A stretch of DNA of 52,500 bases from Chrysomallon squamiferum. Its lineage: Eukaryota > Mollusca > Gastropoda > Neomphalida > Peltospiridae. Below the pieces are notes generated by a model. That model worked only from the letters and a program-made list of their open reading frames with translations, was not told the DNA's origin and ran no database searches. Positions 13,141 through 24,815 of the stretch are shown piece by piece. The translations under genes were made by a program, and so were the position numbers. How positions within the stretch are numbered: position 1 is the stretch's first letter; every line of letters begins with the position of its first letter. Where the stretch lies: contig CM022675.1 of the NCBI GenBank assembly GCA_012295275.1, forward strand, positions 7,475,832 through 7,528,331, in the 5' to 3' direction.

Positions 13141-13904
13141 TTTAATTCATTTTTTAAAAGCCAAATTTTTATATTTTAAATATTTTCATGTAGATATAAT
13201 TTTCAAATAAAGAATACATATATGGCTTGTGAAAAAATATTTAAATTTTTTTAATATCAATAGTTATTTGGCTTTTATTTTTGAATCCAATCACAAAAAT
13301 GGAGAGTAATGTATAGCTTTTAATCTTGCTATACACCCCACTTTTTCCTTCTTTTATCTGGTATGTTTACACTAGTGTATTTTATTTTTCACTAGATTTT
13401 TTTTTGCTATTATTATTATTATTATTTTTTTTTTTTTTTTAAAAACAGACTGTTGAACTTAAAGGCGTATTGCAGAAAACTCCCTTTTCTTTTTTTTATC
13501 TTTCTTTTTTTTTTTCTTTCATGTTAAAAATATTTCACAACATGTCACAAAATGATGAATCTTGTCTGGGGTTGTTATTTTTGTTCTTCAGAAAGCTCAT
13601 CACAATGACTAGATAATAACTTCGCAGTCTGATTTTAACCGATAAATTATTCATCTCCATTCTTAGTGCTGAAGTTTTTAAAAACTAAGGATATTCATCA
13701 ATTTTGGAGGTCATTCGTAATCTCACTGTTATGTTTCAAGAGTCAGAAAAACAATATTCAGGTTCAGGTTTTCTCCTCAAGGAGTAAATTTTATTGGACA
13801 ACATTTAAATACTGAAATGTTTTTATGGGTAACTGTAACGCAATTCAGCGATTCATTAATAACTATAAAGAATGAGCTTTTATTTATGGATAACATGTTA
13901 TAGG

Positions 13905-14440
13905 TGAATGTTTTAAAGAGATTCAGCGATTCATGAATGAAATCAAGGGGATAAGCTATGTTTATGGATGATATTTAATAGGTGAAATATTTTTGGAATA
14001 ACATTTAAGGAGCTGAAATGTTCTTAAGTAATGTTAAGGAGTTGAAATGTTTTTATGACTGAAATTAAGGATGTGGAACAGTTGTATAAATCATATTACT
14101 GAGGTTGAATATTTTTATGAATAGATCCATTAATGAGATGGATTACTTGAATAATACATAAATGACTGAAATTAAGGAGGTGAGGTAATATTTAGAAATG
14201 ACTTTAAGGAGTGGATTCTTAATATGAATAACACTGAAGGAGTTGGAAAGGTTTATGTATTGCATTAAGGAACTGGAATCTTTGTAGACTGAAATTAAGG
14301 AGTGGAATATTTGAATGAATAGGATTAAGGAGTTGAAAAATATGCATTACCGTAAGGATGTTGGTTATGACTTGTATGTTTTAATGGTGACATTTATAAC
14401 TTGGAATATTTTTATTCATGACAACAGGCTGGTAACTTGG
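13905..14440. repeat. Decayed minisatellite with AAGGAGTTGAAATG core
   Basis: Variants of ATTAAGGAGTTGGAATGTTTTTATGAATGA recur irregularly about every 30-50 bases, with strong divergence. Confidence 0.6.
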
Positions 14441-14870
14441 TTTTATTGATAACTGTAGAGAGATTGGAATGTTTAAATTATGTGGATGAGTTTAACAAGG
14501 TCATAATCTTTGGGGTTTTTTTTTTTAAAATATCGTTTTGTTGTTTTACTGTGGTTTGCAGAGGTTTAAAATATTTTTCTTTTTCAACAGGTGTCTTTTA
14601 AAAAAAACTGTTACTGTGGTTTAATTCAGATCCTCAGGATTAAAGGATATGTGATATGTTCTTACTGAGGAACACATTCAGAACATGACAGAACAAAAAC
14701 AATGAACACTGAACATATTTGCAATTAAAACAAAAAATAATAGGTTTTTTTTTAAAAATCAATGCTTTGATGTGTGAATCCATACTTTGCTCATGGTCTA
14801 GATAAAAGGCTAAAAGTAGCTCAATCTGCATTTGAAACATTGATAAATTTGCAGGATAATCTTGGTGAAT

Positions 14871-15165
14871 ATATAGTCACTCTGATAAATTCTGCACGAG
14901 GTTATTGCGGAATTTAGTCACCCAGTGTTAAATTTGCAGGATCACTGGTTAATATATAGTCACCCAGTGTTAAATTCTACAGGAGTATATTGCTGAATAT
15001 AGTCACCCAATGTTAAATTCTACAGGAGTATATTGCTGAATATAGTCACCCAATGTTAAATTCTGCAGGAGTACATTGCTGAATATAGTCACCTAGTATT
15101 GTATTAAATTTTGCAAAATTATCTCTGTTATCTGAATATACAGTCACCCAGTGTTGAATTTCTGC
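14871..15165. repeat. Minisatellite, 43-bp unit, about 6 copies
   Basis: The unit is AGTCACCCAATGTTAAATTC followed by TACAGGAGTATATTGCTGAATAT. Exact copies start at 15001 and 15044; flanking copies have insertions. Confidence 0.9.
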
Positions 15166-15324
15166 TGGATTATCAAGCACAATTTTTATTATCATTTGTA
15201 CAAGTGGATTTAAAAAAGACTGTATCACTCTGTGGCTTAAATATTTTTATCAAGCTGTGATGGGACAAATGGTTTAAATACCTATGCAACATTTTGTGTC
15301 ATATGAGGAAATTGTTTAAATTTT

Positions 15325-15560
15325 GATTTATACCTGTCTGTGAAAAAAAAAAAATTGGAAAAAAAATCTATTTGTCTAGTAACAAAATAGTTCAGGAAAG
15401 GTTTTATGGAAATATTTTATTTCTAATTGTGATACACTGTGATTTATACCTGTCTGTGAAAAAAAAAAAAAAAGAAAAAAAAATCCATTTGTCTAGTAAC
15501 AAAATAGTTGAGGAAAGGTTTTATGGAAATATTTTTATTCTAATTGTGACATAACTACTT
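15325..15560. repeat. Two-copy tandem duplication, 116-bp period
   Basis: gatttatacctgtctgtg plus a poly-A run and ctagtaacaaaatagtt recurs with 116-base spacing (15325 and 15441). The copies differ mostly in poly-A length, so the duplication is recent. Confidence 0.9.
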
Positions 15561-15845
15561 GAGAACATTGAGATGAGAATGTGTAATAAATAAACCTTGA
15601 GGGGGTTGGTTAAAAAAAACTTAATTCTTCAAATTTCAATATTTTTACTATTTCTGGATGTAAAGATCAAGTGGAAATCAATATTTGTATTCAGTATATA
15701 CATGAAACATTTTATTACTTACATCAAATTTATTGACTTTATCCTGCACACTGTTTGTAAAGATCAACATGTATATTTTATCTAAGGCCTTGGATAGTTA
15801 TAAACTCGTTTTACGTCACTGCTCAGAATGAGTGAAGAAAACAAA

Positions 15846-16035
15846 CCTGTTGTTCTAAGGATGTAGTAGTATTCTTCTTGTTGCTCAAAAACGCTTGATA
15901 ATCTTGGGAAAACTGCTGCAGATGCGTTAATCTGATCCATGGATTAGCGTAGATTAATTCTTCCTTCTTGATGGTCCACGCTGCTATGGAAAGAATCCCA
16001 CGGCCGAGGACGATGATGTCGCAGCCAGGAGTCCC
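15846..16035 (-). pseudogene. Minus-strand open frame with short OMP-decarboxylase-like motif
   Basis: A minus-strand frame of about 70 codons in a patch of complex, GC-richer sequence. It contains GCDIIVLGRGIL, resembling the phosphate-binding end motif of OMP decarboxylase/UMPS (typically G-[SC]-D-[IL]-I-I-V-G-R-G-I). The rest (including ELIYANPWIRL and FSQDYQAFLS) does not follow that family. Possible borders are an acceptor-like ttgtcactcag on the 5' side and a weak donor (caacag|gtttgt) on the 3' side. A second good acceptor (ttctttccatagcag) falls inside. It may be a decayed gene fragment or a chance motif. No other exon of such a gene was found. Confidence 0.22.
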
Positions 16036-16094
16036 ACTGAGTGACAAGATTCTTGATCATGTTCTGGTACTACATACGTTTTGTTGTAAAATTA

Positions 16095-16095
<1 letters not shown>

Positions 16096-16136
<41 letters not shown>

Positions 16137-16138
16137 AA

Positions 16139-16222
<84 letters not shown>

Positions 16223-16234
16223 AGAGAGGCAGAG

Positions 16235-16278
<44 letters not shown>

Positions 16279-16279
16279 G

Positions 16280-16331
<52 letters not shown>

Positions 16332-16372
16332 GAGAGAGAGAGAGACAGAAAGACAGACAGGGAGACAGAGAG

Positions 16373-16444
<72 letters not shown>

Positions 16445-16464
16445 GCAGAGAGGTAGAGAGAGAG

Positions 16465-16535
<71 letters not shown>
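16096..16535. repeat. Long TG then GA/GACA array (about 440 bp)
   Basis: TG at about 16096-16133, then GA with GACA, GGTA and GATTG interruptions to 16535. The strand asymmetry is extreme, with almost all + strand bases purine for 400 bases. Confidence 0.95.
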
Positions 16536-16539
<4 letters not shown>

Positions 16540-16570
16540 AAATTATTTATTTTTGTATTTTTAGTAGTTG

Positions 16571-16578
<8 letters not shown>

Positions 16579-16604
<26 letters not shown>

Positions 16605-16640
16605 CAATTATTATTATTATAAAGATATATTATTATTATT
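16579..16640. repeat. AAT then ATT inverted trinucleotide arrays
   Basis: AAT units run to about 16602, then GCAATTATTATTATTAT follows, so the two arrays can pair as a hairpin. Confidence 0.7.
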
Positions 16641-17299
16641 GTACAAACATTACAACATTTTAATAGCAGTGATCCATTCATTTTTATTCAGTTTCATGAC
16701 CACTAACCTCAACATTAAAATACATCAGTACATTTCTCAAAACAAAAATATTTTTTCATTCTAAATGAAAAATATCTCAAAATGTATAATCATTTTACTA
16801 TGGATGTCAAAAACTTGCCGAAAAATTAAATTTAGAAATAAAAATATTAATCTTGCTTGGAAAAAAAGAAGCTATATATATAAAACTGTATTATTAAATT
16901 AATTTTACAACAGAATCTTGATATATCTGTGTAAAAATGTCTGATTTTTTTGTATGTCTGTTTCAGTTAGTCAGCTTAATATAGTTTGTTGTTCAATTGG
17001 ATTTTTCACTATTTTCTTAATTTTATTTTTGGTTTAGTCTACTGTAAGATTTCTTGCCATTTTTTCTAGTCCTTATATACACAGTTGATTTAATAAAGTT
17101 ATTTTCCTGTTCAATTTTTAGTCATTCATCTATCTAGCTACCTTTTACTAGTGAAGTTAACAAAGTTAGTCTAGAATCCAATTTTTAGCCATTCATATTT
17201 CTGATTGATAAGTTATCGAATCATATAATAATGTCTGATTCAGTAAGTCATTACTGGAATAAATTCTTATTTAGATAAGAAATACAGATTTGAGAATTA

Positions 17300-17300
17300 T

Positions 17301-17331
<31 letters not shown>

Positions 17332-17375
17332 ACATATATATATATATATATTATTATTATATTATTATTATTATT
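17300..17375. repeat. TA-TG-TA palindromic microsatellite and TTA array
   Basis: TA repeats on both sides of a TGTGTGTGTAC core, followed by TTA units. Confidence 0.85.
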
Positions 17376-17754
17376 TTTTTGCTATGGAATATACAGTTAG
17401 TAATTCTTTACATTATTAAATTACTATTATTGTTTTCAGGTTATTTTATTTAGACCTTAGTAAATTAATTTTTACTTTGGTTTAGAATTCTTGAGACATT
17501 ATCTTCACATTATTTCCTAATTAACATCATATAAAACATTATTCCTGCCATAGCTTAATGTCTTAGAAAAAGACATTATATGCCATTGTTTTTCATTTTT
17601 ACTTCTGTATTTTTTTTTTTTTTTTTAAATGTTTTAAAAATCTATATAAAAATTTATTACATGTGTTAAACAAGTTAAAGTAACTAAGTCTTTGCTTTAT
17701 CACTTACATTAAAATATCTAAATCTTTGCCATCTAATCAGTTTAATGATATTAC

Positions 17755-17900
17755 AAACAAACAAACAAACAAACAAACAAAAAATAAACACCAAGAAAGA
17801 AGAGGAGAAAGAAATGAGAGAAAGACATTTTTTATTTATTTATTTATTTATTTTTTTAAATAACAAAAAGACAAAAAAAAAAAAATAATAATAATAGCCT
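17755..17900. repeat. AAAC, TTTA and A-rich simple repeats
   Basis: AAAC units at about 17755-17780, TTTA units at 17830-17852, then poly-A and AAT. Confidence 0.85.
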
Positions 17901-18194
17901 TATCTCTGCATATAATGATATCATTCTTATGGTCACTCAAGAGGCTATTTTCTTTGATGTCTATTCAGATATCCATTTTTTGACCACTCCTGTTCAGGTG
18001 GTCACTTAATTTTGAGTTGACCACTTAAGTGACCTTTCTTTGTGCCCTTTGTTGAAGAAACATTTTAATATTGTGATCAGCTGTTCATTTTTTTTTTTTA
18101 TATTGATGTTGTTTTGTTGTCCATGTAAAGATTTATGGATTGGATGTAGAATACTTCGAATGTGGTTGTTGTTTGTTAAACAGCCTTGCCTTCA

Positions 18195-18560
18195 TTGATT
18201 GATTTATTTACTGTTTGTTTATTAATATATTTATTTGTTTATTTATTAATATTTGTTTGTTCATGTAATTATTCATGTATTTGGTTTTATTTATTTAGTT
18301 ATATTTATTTTATTTTAGTTTTGTTCTGTTTTGTTTTATTTTATTTATTCATTTATTTATTTATTTTATTTATTTTAATTAATATTATTTATTTATTTAT
18401 TTATTTTAATTAATATTATTTATTTATTTATTTTTTCATGTGGTTATATATTTACTTGCTTATTTAGCCACAGATTATATGTTGATCTGTTTACTTGTTC
18501 TTCATATTTATTTGTTTATTTATTTATCTTTTTTTTATTTATTTATTTATTTATCTCTTC
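18195..18560. repeat. TTTA/TTTG tetranucleotide-rich stretch
   Basis: Interrupted TTTA and TTTG units over about 360 bases, ending about 170 bases before the acceptor of CLASP exon a. Contains a near-exact repeat of ttaattaatattatttatttatt. Confidence 0.85.
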
Positions 18561-18732
18561 ATCACAGTCTGTTATTGTTTACCATTGTTAATTTAATTAA
18601 CTTTTATTCACTGATGTATTATATTATATTACTTTTCATTTATTTGCTTCTTAATTTGTTTAAATTTGTGTTATTTATTAATATGTTGATTACTTGTAGT
18701 GTATTATTATTTTATTTTTCTCTGTGTTTCAG

Positions 18733-18811
18733 ATCTCAGTAAATGGAATGGAGATTCTCTGTCTGATGGTCGACCGTATGGGTGAAGAATTTAAACCACA
18801 CGTTAATTCAG
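18733..18811 (+). CDS. CLASP: CLASP exon a (TOG1 domain, HEAT repeat)
   Basis: First visible exon of the CLIP-associating protein gene. CLASPs bind tubulin through TOG domains and promote rescue and stability of microtubule plus ends. After the acceptor (tctgtgtttcag) come 26 codons plus one base, beginning ISVNGMEILCLMVDRMGEEF, then donor GTATGA at 18812. The product aligns with the vertebrate CLASP1 TOG1 segment around GMDILSALVTRLQDRFK. Entry phase is 0 and exit phase 1, and the leftover g joins the tt of the next exon to make Val. The exon must be internal: the start of TOG1 is absent. The roughly 550 bases upstream are dominated by TTTA-type sequence. Identity as CLASP rests on all seven exons together. 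Confidence 0.93.
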
Positions 18812-19384
18812 GTATGATCTGTCTCTTTGTCTGTCTCTTTGTCTCTCTGTCCATCTTCAAACACATCCAAAACATGTAACGAGATTTCAAAATTAATTCA
18901 TTGATATAAAAGATGTAGTATGTCGATAATGTCTGAACCATCTTTTATATTATATACAACCCATTGTCAGAAGGTGAATTCTGAACTAATATCTGGGTTT
19001 TGGAAAACAAAACATTGTAGAATATAAAATTTACTGTCAGAGTGACATGTTGAGTGTGTTAGTTATAAATAAATGTATAAGAAAGATGGTTTGGATCTTT
19101 AAAACAATTTTATTAAAGCGTTTTTTGTTTTTTTTGAATTGGCCCTCAGTGTTTCAGATGTTACAGATGACATCAGTCAGGTTTGTGTTAGAGTCAAGTG
19201 TTTGACACTGGAGTAATTAATAAGTGTATGTAAGGAATGAGGGTGATTGATACATGATCCTGTTATAGTTATTTTATTTTTTTATATGAAGTAAATTTAT
19301 GAGTAAACATTTGTGTCATCTGTAACATCCAAAACATTCTGTTTTTCTTTTTGTTAGTGAAATAATCCACAAAAAAATTAGTAT

Positions 19385-19411
19385 AAAAAAAAAAAAAAAA
19401 AAAAAAAAAAA
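19385..19411. repeat. Poly-A tract
   Basis: About 27 consecutive A bases. No adjacent retroposon body recognised. Confidence 0.9.
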
Positions 19412-19739
19412 TGTTTTATCCGATATAAGCAACAGTTTTTATTTCTGGACTTAAAATTTTAGACAAAAGTAGAATTTCATGTTAAAAAGGTTTGTGTTTT
19501 TGCCACATTAGCAACATAATGTCCAAAAAAACATTTTTAGCTCAGAAAATATTTGGATAAAAACACAAAGCAGTGAATCAAAAGAAACAGTATGAATACA
19601 GACCAAAACACAAATCATAAAACAAAATTCTGCAGGATGGTTGGTTAAAGAAAGTTAGGGGGAAAAAAATGAAATATAAGTGAGGACAATTAAAAAAAGA
19701 AAAAATTGCTGGCAGTAAGCAGAGCATGTAGCTGTATTC

Positions 19740-20970
19740 TGATCTACTTCAGAGTGAGACAAAGTTGTTTACTCAGCCTATTTCTTCTTTCTTCCACATC
19801 CATTTCTTTCACTGGATGATGTCAAAGGACTGTAATCTCTGTCTGGTAGTGGAAGCAACCCTACTTAGCCATAAAATCCAAATGACCATGAATCCTGTGT
19901 CTGTAGCTTTTAGTTGGCAAGTGTACTGCTTGCCATCATCATTCCATGTAACATCTGGAGTGATAGCAGTATGGATAAAACCAGTGGAAAAAACACTGGT
20001 GATTGTGATGATGACTCTTTGCATACTGGTTCCTTTTGACACTGTGATAGAGCTGTGTCTTTGCTGACTGGTCCAGGCAGCTGAGGATTTTTCCTATTTC
20101 TCATAGCCTGAAGATGCTGTCAACCTATCCTAGATTCTGAGGATATTTCTTTCTGATAGCTTGAAGACTGCTGCTGTTGAACAGTCTTGGCTTTTGAGGT
20201 TTAATTTTCTACCTGGCAGCTGGAAAATTGTTTCTGTTGTGCAGAAGTAACCTTGCACTTACTAACAAACAAAAAATGTCACCAGTCTTGCAAAACCACA
20301 AGAAATAGGAAACATTGTGAGATGCAGATAAACTGGTTCCTTCTACCCTCAGACTCTGGTTATTTCTACTGGTTGAAACTAATTGCTATAAAGTTCTTTG
20401 ACACAACTCCACCATTTCAGCTGACTAACTCTGTTCCCTGCATTCACAGCTGTCTCACCTACTGTTTTGACGATGCTCTCTACAGCATCACACAGACTTC
20501 TTCCATGCCTAGGTCTAGAATAACAGTTGTGAGAGATAGAGGAAAGATAGCTTTGAGCAGCACCTGCCTCTAAAGACCATCACTTTATTTAAACTGGAGC
20601 CAAGAATTGTCTTCATGTGATCTAACATCAGTTTAATCACACAAATGACAAAGTGTGAGCTATGATCTACATTGTCTCTCGTGAAGAAAGTTTTGTTGGA
20701 CAGTTCACTACAGCATGGTCACTTGTAGACTGGTTGCTGTGACACTTGTTGGTAACCATGGAATGTAGACTGTGTCTGGTTATGAAGATTACAGGAAAAT
20801 TAAATGTTGTGACTGCCCTACCATATGAAGTGTTTTGCAGCAAGGTCTGGTCTGTCATCTGTGATTGGACTTGTGTCTTGACAGAGTCACCAACTCCTCA
20901 TACAACAGCTCAGCACAATGCTTCATGTGACTGGTGTCAGTTCTTTTCTGAATCCTTCAATGTCCCTTAA
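19740..20970. other. Moderately GC-rich block of unknown nature (transposon relic or old repeats)
   Basis: About 1.2 kb of complex sequence, richer in GC than the intron around it, with short open frames on both strands but no recognised domain. At 20060-20250 there is a diverged tandem unit of about 55-60 bases (variants of AGCTTGAAGA.TGCTGTTGAACAGTC.T.GATTTTGAGG). Composition suggests a decayed mobile element; no terminal repeats were found by eye. Confidence 0.35.
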
Positions 20971-20974
20971 CCAG

Positions 20975-21175
20975 CTCCATCACCCATCTTTTTCTGTTAG
21001 TTCTGAGCAGAATGCATTTTCTTGACATAAGCACACTTACAAAAGCAACAACAACAACAGGAATAGGAATAATGTCCCTTCCCAGCAGAATCACCCATCT
21101 ATTTCTGTTATGTATTCTGAACAGAATGCATTTTCTTGACAATAAGCACACTTACAAAAGCAGCAGCAGAAGGAA
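20975..21175. repeat. Two-copy tandem duplication, about 111-114-bp period
   Basis: cacccatct..ttctgtta recurs at 20981 and 21092, and gaatgcattttcttgaca recurs 114 bases apart, each followed by cacttacaaaagca and a CAA/CAG run. Confidence 0.9.
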
Positions 21176-21302
21176 CAGTAACAACAACAACAACAACAAC
21201 AGTAATAATAATAAGAAGAAGAAGTATAATAATAGTAACAATAGCAGCAATAATAATAAAGACAAATTATATATTGAAATAAACGAACAACAACAACAAC
21301 AA
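21176..21302. repeat. CAA/AAT/AAG trinucleotide cluster
   Basis: Runs of CAA, AAT and AAG with interruptions. Confidence 0.8.
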
Positions 21303-21559
21303 ATGCAAAAACAGAAACGGTTCCTCCTCACATAACCACTGAACCATCAACTCTTACTCAGCCTGTTCCTGGACACATCAGATTATTCACAACACTTAAT
21401 GCGCTTTCAATTAGTTACCAAGCTTTGCTTTGCATTCACTGTTTTATGACAAAATGCGTCTCTGGGGACGCAGTTTGGAATATAACCAAAATAGAAACCA
21501 ATCAGTCGTTTGCAGTTATGTTTGGCTTCTCTTGACATAAACATGATTAAGTCTTCATT

Positions 21560-22440
21560 GAGCTGCATTGTTAATAACATTAAGGCTGAATTGTTAATAT
21601 AATTAAGGCTGAATTGTTAATATAATTAAGGCTGTACTGTTAATATAATTAAGGCTGCACTGTTAATATAATTAAGGCTGAATTGTTAATATAATTAAGG
21701 CTGTACTGTTAATATAATTAAGGCTGCATTGTTAATATAATTAAGGCTGCATTGTTAATATAATTAAGGCTGTACTGTTAATATAATTAAGGCTGAATTG
21801 TTAATATAATTAAGGCTGCATTGTTAATATAATTAAGGCTGTACTGTTAATATAATTAAGGCTGTACTGTTAATACAATTAAGGCTGAATTGTTAATATA
21901 ATTAAGGCTGTACTGTTAATATAATTAAGGCTGCATTGTTAATATAATTAAGGCTGCATTGTTAATATAATTAAGGCTGTACTGTTAATATAATTAAGGC
22001 TGAATTGTTAATATAATTAAGGCTGCATTGTTAATATAATTAAGGCTGTACTGTTAATATAATTAAGGCTGTACTGTTAATACAATTAAGGCTGCATTGT
22101 TAATATAATTAAGGCTGTACTGTTAATATAATTAAGGCTGTACTGTTAATACAATTAAGGCTGCATTGTTAATATAATTAAGGCTGCACTGTTAATACAA
22201 TTACGGCTGTACTGTTAATATAATTAAGGCTGTATTGTTAATATAATTAAGGCTGTATTGTTAATATAATTAAGGCTGTAATGTTAATATAATTAAGGAT
22301 GTACTGTTAATATAATTAAGGATGTACTGTTAATATAATTAAGGCTGCATTGTTAATATAATTAAGTCTGCATTGTTAATATAATTAAGTCTGCATTGTT
22401 AATATAATTAAGTCTGCATTGTCACATGAATTAAGGCTCC
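21560..22440. repeat. 23-bp satellite with 207-bp higher-order period, about 38 copies
   Basis: The unit is GTTAATATAATTAAGGCTG plus a four-base variable segment. The variable segment is mainly AATT, TACT or CATT (less often CACT or TATT), giving variants A, T and C. The variant order A-T-C-C-T-A-C-T-T* occurs twice in a row, where T* is followed by TAATACAATT. TAATACAATT sits at 21871 and 22078, exactly 207 bases (nine units) apart, then at 22147 and 22193. The right end decays through AAGGATG and AAGTCTG variants. It lies in CLASP intron 1. Confidence 0.97.
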
Positions 22441-22731
22441 ATTCTACACAAAGCTGCATTGCGTGGTTAATACACATTCTATTCATAATATATGCTGCAT
22501 TGTACACACAGTTGAGGTTGCATTATATTTATAAGTAAAGGTGGTCCTGTACATAACTGAGGCTACATTTGAGAACATATCTGTATATAAATAAAGCTGC
22601 ATTTACTAGTGTATGATTAAGTCTTCTCTCTATAATCAATTATGACTACGTTATACACAATGTACACAACACTTACATATAAATACAACTACATTATACA
22701 TTTATATATATCATTAAGGCAGTATTATGCA

Positions 22732-22762
<31 letters not shown>

Positions 22763-22870
22763 ATGCATAAAACTATACCTGTAAATAGAGCTACATTATT
22801 CGTGCATATATATATATAATAAGGCAATATTATACAAGTATATATATATATGCATAAATCAATAAGCTTA
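22440..22870. repeat. Decayed flank of the satellite plus TA microsatellites
   Basis: Spaced variants such as aggctgcattgta and aaagctgcattt continue the satellite motif at low identity. TA runs occur near 22733-22757 and 22808-22850. Confidence 0.55.
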
Positions 22871-23492
22871 CCATATTATAATTAAACTATGTCATATTAA
22901 AGTTGGGGCTACAAACTACAGTGTATTTACAGTGTATTGAACTTGTAGTGATTAATAATTATCAATATCAGAGTTAATGTTGAACTCATTATTCAAAATT
23001 AAGACTTGACTATTAATGACTTTTGTAAAATGAAATAGAGAAATGGTTAAACTCTACACATATCTGAACCTCCTCTGTTTAAAAAAGATAACTTGACAAA
23101 TTGCTTCTATCTTGGGTTTATCAGTGGTTTCTGTTTTTGTTTAGATATCAAAGGTTTGCTTTATTTGTTCAGTATATAGTTATATACAAATATTTACATA
23201 CCTTTATCAACATCTATATATCTCTACACATATATATACACATACACACACATATGGTTCTCAAGTATTTTAATATGTAATTTGTATAATTAAACGTACT
23301 GTAATTATTTGCATGTGTTCATTTATTACACAATGCATGTTATGCATAATTCATTTGAGAATATCTAAAGCACATAATAAAAATAATAATAATGGAAAAA
23401 AATCTATAATGCTTGTTTTTCACTGATGTTCCTGCTTTTTAAATTTTGATATGTTTTTGTACTTATATGGATAAAACCAATTGATTTTTCAG

Positions 23493-23536
23493 TTTTACCT
23501 GCTGTTATAGACAGACTGGGAGATTCCAAAGATCAG
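23493..23536 (+). CDS. CLASP: CLASP exon b (TOG1 domain)
   Basis: A 44-base exon between the acceptor ttgatttttcag and the donor GTATTT. With the split Val codon it encodes VLPAVIDRLGDSKDQ, nearly identical to the vertebrate CLASP segment VLPSLIDRLGDAKDS, one of the most conserved parts of TOG1. Phase in 1, out 0. The donor is weaker than most in this gene (cag|gtattt). The small size means gene finders could miss it, but the match to the family is unmistakable. Confidence 0.95.
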
Positions 23537-23746
23537 GTATTTTGAATATTTCAAGTAATTAATTGTATAGAATTTGAAGTTCTTTTGTGTGTGTGTGTTA
23601 GTGCATATATGTGTGGAAGAGTGTTAGATTTCTTAATCTGTTTGTGTGTGTATATATATATATTACTGTGAGAATGTGATAATTATCTCTCTTTTTTTAA
23701 GAAAGATATGTAGTGGGGGAGAGAGGTGAGAGGAGTGAGAGAAAAG

Positions 23747-23754
<8 letters not shown>

Positions 23755-23804
<50 letters not shown>
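23755..23804. repeat. GA dinucleotide array
   Basis: About 25 near-perfect GA units. Confidence 0.95.
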
Positions 23805-23809
<5 letters not shown>

Positions 23810-24008
23810 TTTTATATCTAAGATACAGAATATAATATGTGAACATGCACAGAGTATGCTCATTTATGTGTATGTTATGAATGTGTCAGTTAAGGTCTAT
23901 TTCAATGTATATGTCCATATATCTGTATGTATGTCAAATGTATGTGATATATTTGAATAGGTGAATGGATATGAATTGGTTATCATTACTTTATTAATTT
24001 ATTAAATA

Positions 24009-24060
<52 letters not shown>

Positions 24061-24120
24061 TATATTATTTATATTATTATTACTATTATTATCATTATTA
24101 CTAAGTATTATTACTATTTA
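24009..24120. repeat. ATT trinucleotide array
   Basis: About 18 perfect ATT units, then imperfect ones. Confidence 0.95.
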
Positions 24121-24389
24121 CTTCAAATTAATAAAATTTGAACAAGACGTGAAGTAAATGAGTAGAATAATTTCTAAATATTTATATATATTTATATATA
24201 TAAAGAAGACTTAAATAGCAACAGATGTTTATGTTGGTGTGTAATGTTACTGTGACTTATCTGTAACTGACTTAGTGCAGGAAAATCGATAGACATCAGA
24301 CTCGAGGTTTTCCTGCTGGGCAATATATTAAAACACACCGATACTGTTATGAGCTTAAATTGTCTTAACTTATGTGTCTGTTCTTTGTT

Positions 24390-24780
24390 AGGTTATTAGA
24401 GAGAGAGAAAGAGAGAGAGAGAGACAGAGAAGGAGGGATGGAAAAAGGAATGAGAGGGAAGGGAGAGAGAATGTGTGTGTGTGTGTGTGTGTGTGTGCAT
24501 GCACGTGCATATGTTTGATAGCAGTGTATTAAAGCACTATTAGTATTATAAGCTTAAATGTTTGAAAAGAAAAAATGGAGATTGACACAGTTTGAGAGAG
24601 AAAGAGAGAGAGAAAGAGAGATTGACACAGAGAGATAGAAAAAGAGAGAGACAGAGAGAAAGAGAGAATGAGAGAGAAAGAAAGAAAGAGAGATTGACAC
24701 AGAGATTGAGAGAGAGATTGACACAGAGAGATAAAAAGAAAGAGAGAGACAGAGAGAAAGAAAGAGAGATTGACACAGAG

Positions 24781-24815
<35 letters not shown>

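Larger units (their letters stand above)
1..18732 (+). other. Upstream non-coding region / probable intron before first visible CLASP exon
   Basis: No exon of CLASP or any other recognisable protein was found here on either strand. The preceding part of TOG1 (about 65 residues in vertebrate CLASP) should lie upstream, joined in phase 0 to the exon at 18733, and may be outside the window. The stretch is mostly AT-rich sequence with micro- and minisatellites listed separately. Parts with more complex composition are 1190-1410, 3420-4000, 7560-7740, 8840-9010, 10140-10400 and 15823-16060. Stretches such as 8110-9000, 10150-11780, 12010-12950, 13140-13900 and 16540-18180 show only AT-rich unique sequence with short A, T, TTA or TA runs. 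Confidence 0.6.
18812..23492 (+). other. CLASP intron 1 (4.7 kb)
   Basis: Intron bounded by GTATGA and TTGATTTTTCAG. It holds a moderately GC-richer block (about 19740-21000) with no recognised protein, a local duplication, the 23-bp satellite at 21560-22440, and AT-rich unique sequence from 22440 to 23490 containing short TATA runs. 18812-19380 is unique AT-rich sequence with nothing recognised. Confidence 0.85.

Noticed and set aside
16041-16376. Arg/Glu-rich 111-codon frame
   Set aside because: Translation of the GA dinucleotide array.
1-18732. Upstream TOG1 exons (segment before GMEIL)
   Set aside because: I looked for a phase-0-ending exon with the Gly-Trp-Val and Ser-Asn-Phe/Tyr-Lys type pattern and found none; it may lie outside the window.
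20253-20970. Two plus-strand frames of 106 and 74 codons
   Set aside because: Varied composition but no recognised domain, and frames also open on the opposite strand; treated as part of the unknown GC-richer block.
21560-22440. CRISPR-like array
   Set aside because: Units of 23 bases are contiguous, with no unique spacers, and the host is a eukaryote. It is a satellite.
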